Source of the DNA: an uncultured Campylobacter sp.
GTDB lineage: Bacteria; Campylobacterota; Campylobacteria; Campylobacterales; Campylobacteraceae
Direction of reading: 5' to 3'
DNA: 9,492 nucleotides
NCBI RefSeq assembly: GCF_938018145.1
Contig: NZ_CALIII010000241.1
Span: forward strand, 1-9,492
Position 1 is the stretch's first letter; the number at the start of each line of letters is the position of its first letter. Made by a program: the position numbers and the translations under genes. The notes under the pieces are model-generated. The model searched no databases. It saw only the letters and a list, made by a program, of their open reading frames with translations, and was not told the DNA's origin. Positions 5,555 through 9,492 of this stretch are shown piece by piece.

Positions 5555-6097
5555 TTACATATGTTTTGACCAGCTTGCGCCGCGCTCTTTTTGATAGACC
5601 TTATACGGTAACGTCAAGATGTTAAATTCTTTCGGTAGCTCCATCGTCGGAAATACTCTCCACTCTTTAACCAAACGCGAACTAAGCAGCATAGATAGCT
5701 TATTTGCGATCTGATAGCCCTCATTTAGCGTCGTGTGCCCTTTGTGTATATAAAGGTGCAAGTGTCCCGGCGTCTTGCTCTCGTAGGCGGTAAAATTTAT
5801 AAATCCCTCCTCGCGGAGCAAAAGCTGAGCTCGGTGCCAAAAGCGCTCAGGCATCCTGCCGTTGTAGTCAAAGACGATATTTTCGACCTTGTCGCCCGGC
5901 AGTATCAGCGAGTGCGCGACGGTGATCTTGCCCTCGTCGTGATCTTTTATCACCTGATAGCTTAAGGGTTCATTTATGAGCTCAAATTTATTAAAAAACG
6001 TCCGCCCTCTATACTCAATCTTACTTACGATATTATCGCGCTTGATCCAGTAGTGGCTCGTGTTCATTTTGATTAGCGCGGTGTCTATGCTCTGCAT
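5555..6097 (-). CDS. DUF1882 family protein of unknown function (possible primase-like fold)
   Basis: A 180-residue soluble protein without signal peptide or membrane segment. It matches the uncharacterised family found in Campylobacter and Helicobacter (DUF1882; C. jejuni Cj0403 at the same place between glyA and the SPOR gene). No function is established that I know of. Visible conserved-looking stretches are [11 protein letters not shown] (14-24), [14 protein letters not shown] (26-39), NIVFDYNG (73-80), [13 protein letters not shown] (109-121), and [17 protein letters not shown] (149-165). The last three, in this order and spacing, resemble the motifs of archaeo-eukaryotic-type primases, especially TOTE-type ones; only one acidic residue (D77) is present where those enzymes have D-x-D, so activity is doubtful. 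Start ATG overlaps the glyA stop by one base (TAATG); only a weak AAGG lies about ten bases upstream, so coupling to glyA is likely. Confidence 0.88.
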   Translation of the reverse strand: MQSIDTALIKMNTSHYWIKRDNIVSKIEYRGRTFFNKFELINEPLSYQVIKDHDEGKITVAHSLILPGDKVENIVFDYNGRMPERFWHRAQLLLREEGFINFTAYESKTPGHLHLYIHKGHTTLNEGYQIANKLSMLLSSRLVKEWRVFPTMELPKEFNILTLPYKVYQKERGASWSKHM

Positions 6098-7341
6098 TAA
6101 TAAGTCGCCTTATCGTAGATGATAAATTTGCTCGCAAGCTCTTTTAGCTCGGCTTTTACCCTGCTTTGAAGCTCGGCATTATTGATATCGCTTAGCACGT
6201 CGGAGATTTTGTTTGCGATGATCTCAAATTCCGCCTCTTTCATGCCGCGAGCCGTAAGCGCCGGACTTCCGATGCGGATACCGCTTGTGATAAACGGGCT
6301 TCTAGTTTCGCCTGGAACCGTATTTTTATTTACCGTTATGCCAGCATTTCCAAGAGCGATGTCAGCGTCTTTACCGCTAAATTCGCGATTTAAAAAGCTC
6401 ATTAAAACCAGGTGATTATCGGTACCGCCGCTAACTAGATCAAAGCCGCGTTTTACTAAAATTTCGGCTAGCTTTTTGATGTTTGCCTTGACTTGCTTAG
6501 CGTAAATTTTCCACTCCGGGCTTAGGTTGTGTTTAAAGCCTACCGCCTTTGCCGCGATAACGTGAACGAGCGGTCCGCCCTGAATGCCAGGGAAAATAGA
6601 CGAATTTATCTTTTTAGCGTACTCTTCGTTATTTGTCATGATGATACCGCCGCGAGGTCCGCGAAGGGTCTTGTGCGTAGTCGAGCTCACCACATCGCAG
6701 TGCGGAAACGGACTCTGATGCTCGCCGGCTACGACTAGACCGGCAATGTGCGCTACGTCCACAAAGAGTATAGCGCCTACCGCGTCGGCGATCTCGCGGA
6801 ATTTCTTAAATTCGATCTCGCGCGTATATGCGCTCGCGCCGCACACGATCATCTTTGGTTTTACGATTTGCGCGATTTCCATTACCTTATCGTAGTTTAT
6901 ACGTCCGTCAAGCTCTACGCCGTAAAAGAAGCTCTCATATATCTTGCCAGAGCTGCTTACTTTTGCGCCGTGAGTCAGGTGTCCGCCGTGGCTTAGATCC
7001 ATGCCTAAAATTTTATCGCCCGGATTTAAAAGCGCGCCGTAAACGCCCTGGTTCGCCTGCGAGCCTGAGTTTGGCTGCACGTTTGCAAATTCGCAACCAA
7101 AAAGCTCTTTACAACGATCGATCGCTAGCTGCTCGATCTGATCGACGTATTCGCAACCGCCGTAGTAGCGTTTGCCTGGATAGCCTTCCGCGTATTTATT
7201 GGTTAGAACCGAGCCCATTACTTCCATTACTTCAGGATAGGTAAAATTTTCGCTCGCGATCATCTCGAGGTGGTCGCATTGGCGTTTTAGTTCTAAATTT
7301 ACTAAATCAAAAATTTCTTTATCGTAACTTTGCAAACTCAT
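6097..7341 (-). CDS. glyA: Serine hydroxymethyltransferase
   Basis: GlyA is a cytoplasmic PLP enzyme converting serine and tetrahydrofolate to glycine and 5,10-methylene-tetrahydrofolate, the main source of one-carbon units. The 414 residues are the usual bacterial length. Visible motifs: IASENF (28-33), [13 protein letters not shown] (50-62), the SGSQAN phosphate loop (92-97), VDVAHIAG (194-201, D195 holding the PLP ring), the PLP lysine K224 in [13 protein letters not shown] (220-232), and TSGIRIG (352-358). Start ATG overlaps the lysS stop by one base (TAATG), and AAGGAG (7352-7347) lies a few bases upstream inside the lysS end. The gene is the fourth visible in the operon; the order lysS-glyA is shared with C. 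jejuni. Nothing is missing or broken. Confidence 0.98.
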   Translation of the reverse strand: MSLQSYDKEIFDLVNLELKRQCDHLEMIASENFTYPEVMEVMGSVLTNKYAEGYPGKRYYGGCEYVDQIEQLAIDRCKELFGCEFANVQPNSGSQANQGVYGALLNPGDKILGMDLSHGGHLTHGAKVSSSGKIYESFFYGVELDGRINYDKVMEIAQIVKPKMIVCGASAYTREIEFKKFREIADAVGAILFVDVAHIAGLVVAGEHQSPFPHCDVVSSTTHKTLRGPRGGIIMTNNEEYAKKINSSIFPGIQGGPLVHVIAAKAVGFKHNLSPEWKIYAKQVKANIKKLAEILVKRGFDLVSGGTDNHLVLMSFLNREFSGKDADIALGNAGITVNKNTVPGETRSPFITSGIRIGSPALTARGMKEAEFEIIANKISDVLSDINNAELQSRVKAELKELASKFIIYDKATY

Positions 7342-8846
7342 TAATTCTCCTTGGTTTCGTTTTTTTGCGGTCTCATCGCAGGGAAAAGCACCACGTCGCG
7401 GATGGATTTTTTATTAGTTAGTAGCATCACGAGCCTATCTATACCGATGCCCTGCCCCGCAGTCGGAGGCATCGCGTAGCCAAGAGCCCTCACGTAGTCC
7501 TCGTCCATCTCGTGAGCTTCATCGTCTCCTGCATTTTTAGCTTCGATTTGCGAAGCGAAGCGGCCGTATTGATCAATCGGATCGTTTAGCTCGTTAAAGC
7601 CGTTAGCTAGCTCGCGTCCTGCGATAAATAGCTCAAATCTCTCGGCTATATCGGGATTTGCGTCGCTTCTGCGAGAAAGCGGACTGATAGAAATCGGATA
7701 GTCGATGATAAACGTAGGATCGGTTAGCTTGCTCTCTACGTAGTTGTCGAAAAGCTCGGCCTGCAAATGCCCCAAATCAAGCTTAGCGTTTGCCTCAAAG
7801 CCGTCCGCTTTGAGCTTGGCCAAAATTTTATCTTTATCGTCAATGATAGTTTCGTCTAGTCCGCCGATTTCTACGAGCGCTTTTTTGTAGCTTATGCGTT
7901 TAAACGGCTTGCTAAAATCGATCTGCATACCGTCAAATTCGATTATTTTAGGCATATCTAGTTTATCAAGAAGCACGTTAAATAGCTCCTCGGTTAGCCC
8001 CATCAAATCGTGATAAGTATGCCACGCCCAGTAAAACTCAATGCTTGTAAATTCGGGATTATGCGTTAGGTCCATGCCCTCGTTGCGGAAATTTCTATTC
8101 ATCTCGTAAACCGCATCAAAACCGCCCACGATGAGACGCTTTAGATAAAGCTCTGGCGCGATGCGTAAAAATCTCTCCACGCCAAGCGCGTTGTGAAACG
8201 TGACGAAAGGCTTAGCGTTCGCTCCGCCAGGGATCGGGTGCATCATAGGGGTCTCAACCTCTAAAAATCCCTTGTCCTCGAAAAATCTACGAATCGTGCT
8301 AACGATAACCGAGCGGCGCTTAAAATCAGCCCTAACCTCGGGGTTCATTATCATATCGAGGTATCTCTGGCGATATCTAGTCTCGATGTCCGTTAGTCCG
8401 TGAAATTTCTCCGGAAGCGGCGAAATGGCCTTTGACGCCAAGGTTAGCTCGCTAACGTGCATAGAAAATTCGCCCGTTCGCGTGACGAAGGCATATCCGC
8501 GTACATATATGATGTCGCCTACTTCGATATTTTTCTTTACGACCTTAAACCAATCAGGATCAAGCGTCTTATTACTAAAGTAAATTTGAAGATTGCCGTC
8601 CTCATCCTCGATGTTGGCAAATATCGCCTTGCCTGCATCCCTGATGAGCTTAACGCGTCCGGCGAGGCTTACTAGCTGGCCTTCGGCGCTCTTTTCTTCG
8701 GTGTCTATTATATGTTTAAATTTGAGCCTAAATTTAGTTATATCCATATCGCGGCGCAAAAAGTGCGGATAGGGATTTACGCCTGCGCTTCTTAACTCAT
8801 TTGCAGTCTCTAGCCTCTGGATCTCCAGTTGATTTTCAAATATCAC
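7341..8846 (-). CDS. lysS: Lysyl-tRNA synthetase (class II)
   Basis: LysS attaches lysine to tRNA-Lys using ATP. With the start I choose, the product is 501 residues: an N-terminal OB-fold anticodon-binding domain (about 57-140) and a class II catalytic core with motif 1 near 189-204, the LysRS-type GGANAKPF (207-214), motif 2 around [11 protein letters not shown] (247-257), [12 protein letters not shown] (412-423), and motif 3 [13 protein letters not shown] (465-477). The frame is open upstream to an ATG at 8885, but those 13 extra residues lie in the fur gene and lack family resemblance. The GTG at 8846 begins the expected I-F-E-N-Q-L-E-x-Q-R, overlaps the fur stop by four bases (GTGA), and has an AAAGGGCGG stretch just upstream. 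It is therefore translationally coupled to fur. Confidence 0.97.
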   Translation of the reverse strand: MIFENQLEIQRLETANELRSAGVNPYPHFLRRDMDITKFRLKFKHIIDTEEKSAEGQLVSLAGRVKLIRDAGKAIFANIEDEDGNLQIYFSNKTLDPDWFKVVKKNIEVGDIIYVRGYAFVTRTGEFSMHVSELTLASKAISPLPEKFHGLTDIETRYRQRYLDMIMNPEVRADFKRRSVIVSTIRRFFEDKGFLEVETPMMHPIPGGANAKPFVTFHNALGVERFLRIAPELYLKRLIVGGFDAVYEMNRNFRNEGMDLTHNPEFTSIEFYWAWHTYHDLMGLTEELFNVLLDKLDMPKIIEFDGMQIDFSKPFKRISYKKALVEIGGLDETIIDDKDKILAKLKADGFEANAKLDLGHLQAELFDNYVESKLTDPTFIIDYPISISPLSRRSDANPDIAERFELFIAGRELANGFNELNDPIDQYGRFASQIEAKNAGDDEAHEMDEDYVRALGYAMPPTAGQGIGIDRLVMLLTNKKSIRDVVLFPAMRPQKNETKEN

Positions 8847-9313
8847 TTGCCGCCCTTTGCCTCTTTGGCATTGCACTCTTTGCACACTCCGTAAAGCTGC
8901 ATCATGTGTCCGGTTAGCTTAAACCCGTGTTCTTTTGCGATATTTGCTTGTCTTTTTTCTATGGTTGCGTCTTCAAATTCGATGATAGTTCCGCATCTGC
9001 GGCATATCATATGATCGTGGTGAGGCTTGGTTGCGAGCTCGAATTTTTTACCTTGCGAACCAAAGCTGATGGAGGTTACCATCTCGGCTTCTTCGAGCAA
9101 ATTTAGCGTCCTATAAACGGTCGCGATACCGACGTTTAAGTCAGGATAGGTCTCTTTAATGAAAAAATAAAGTCTCTCCGGAGTGAAGTGCTCGTCGTTG
9201 TTGTAGAGCGTCTTTAGTAGAACTTCTCGCTGTTGCGTGTATTTTAGCCCGTTATCTCTCAAAATTTTTTTAAATTTCTCAAGAAGCGCGTCGTATTCTA
9301 AATTCTCAATCAT
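8843..9313 (-). CDS. fur: Ferric uptake regulator Fur
   Basis: Fur is a dimeric metal-sensing DNA-binding repressor of iron uptake genes. The 156 residues have the standard two domains: an N-terminal winged helix, with YTQQREVLL (25-33), HFTPERLY (42-49) and the recognition helix [15 protein letters not shown] (61-75), and a C-terminal dimer/metal domain with [13 protein letters not shown] (96-108). Metal ligands visible include H98, H99, D100, H101, E112, H129 and H136, plus two Cys pairs, C104/C107 and C144/C147, which form the structural zinc site. The N-terminus is slightly extended, as in Campylobacter and Helicobacter Fur. Fur rather than PerR is preferred from the operon position and the two CxxC pairs, though PerR shares this layout. 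AAGGAG lies upstream within the previous gene. No promoter is seen directly ahead, consistent with C. jejuni, where fur is read from promoters of upstream genes. Confidence 0.95.
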   Translation of the reverse strand: MIENLEYDALLEKFKKILRDNGLKYTQQREVLLKTLYNNDEHFTPERLYFFIKETYPDLNVGIATVYRTLNLLEEAEMVTSISFGSQGKKFELATKPHHDHMICRRCGTIIEFEDATIEKRQANIAKEHGFKLTGHMMQLYGVCKECNAKEAKGGK

Positions 9314-9492
9314 TATTTATACTCCTTAATCGTCGAATTTATCTCCAAATTTGGTCTTTGCTCCTGCATAGATGCGTCAAACGGCGTTTCGATATTTCCC
9401 ACGCCACCTGATATGCCTTTTACGTTAACATTCATTATCCATTTGCCGGTATCCAGCAAAATCGGGTACAGTTTACTTCCCCTAAAATACGG
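9313..9492 (-). CDS. C-terminal fragment of an unidentified protein, possibly CvpA family
   Basis: Reading the minus strand from the window edge, 59 codons are open and end in TAA at 9315-9313, overlapping the fur ATG by one base (TAATG), the same junction type as elsewhere in this operon. This supports a real gene whose start lies outside. The tail contains [16 protein letters not shown], then a polar, Gly/Glu/Asn-rich end finishing in INSTIKEYK. The S-x-L-Y-P-x-L-x-x-x-G pattern resembles the end of a CvpA-type membrane protein, and C. jejuni has a CvpA (colicin V production) homologue, Cj0399, in this place. The family is an inference from position and a short similarity; the coding call itself is firm. 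Confidence 0.7.
   Translation of the reverse strand, partial: PYFRGSKLYPILLDTGKWIMNVNVKGISGGVGNIETPFDASMQEQRPNLEINSTIKEYK

Noticed and set aside
6828..7244. 138-codon plus-strand frame opposite glyA
   Set aside because: Arg/Ser-rich composition is an antisense shadow of the well-supported glyA; no start signals.
8847..8885. Upstream ATG adding 13 residues to LysS
   Set aside because: Those codons lie in the fur reading region and match nothing in LysS; GTG at 8846 gives the expected N-terminus and a 501-residue protein.
1..9492. tRNA, rRNA, CRISPR, insertion sequence or integration site
   Set aside because: No cloverleaf, spaced direct repeats, transposase motifs or terminal inverted repeats were seen on either strand.

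Overview
The window looks like a Campylobacter chromosome segment, most likely from one of the more GC-rich species (the C. rectus / showae / curvus / concisus side of the genus). Reasons: gene order matches two C. jejuni neighbourhoods (racS-recR, and fur-lysS-glyA-DUF1882-SPOR-aroE), non-coding DNA is full of the hexamer AAATTT, leucine is often CTA, and promoters are a -10 box behind T-rich DNA with no clear -35. This is core-genome DNA. No tRNA, rRNA, insertion sequence, CRISPR array or phage gene was seen.

Layout. (1) Positions 1-952, plus strand: the 3' end of a sensor kinase gene (racS-like) overlapping recR, which starts at TTG. (2) 953-1240: a non-coding gap very rich in AAATTT, holding a textbook terminator for the next gene on the minus strand. 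(3) 1241-2296, minus strand: a stand-alone periplasmic binding protein of the TRAP family resembling the 2-oxo-acid binder TakP, with its own promoter and terminator but no permease genes beside it. (4) 2297-2376: an 80-bp divergent promoter region. (5) 2377-3831, plus strand: pyk. (6) 3807-9492, minus strand: one compact operon of at least seven genes, in transcription order a CvpA-like fragment, fur, lysS, glyA, a DUF1882 gene, a SPOR-domain gene and aroE. Five of its six junctions overlap by 1 or 4 bases and the other gap is 9 bases. The last gene, aroE, runs tail to tail into pyk with a 25-base overlap.

Working together: the operon ties an iron-responsive regulator (Fur) to lysyl-tRNA charging, one-carbon metabolism (GlyA), aromatic amino acid synthesis (AroE) and a cell-envelope SPOR protein. 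The tight packing suggests one long message with coupled translation. The most intriguing item is the DUF1882 protein. Its C-terminal half recalls the catalytic core of archaeo-eukaryotic-type primases (AEP/PrimPol), including a G-x-x-H-L-Y stretch and an F-P...L-P-K...N-x-x-x-L-P stretch like that of TOTE-type primases. This is a by-eye inference that a profile or structure comparison should test.
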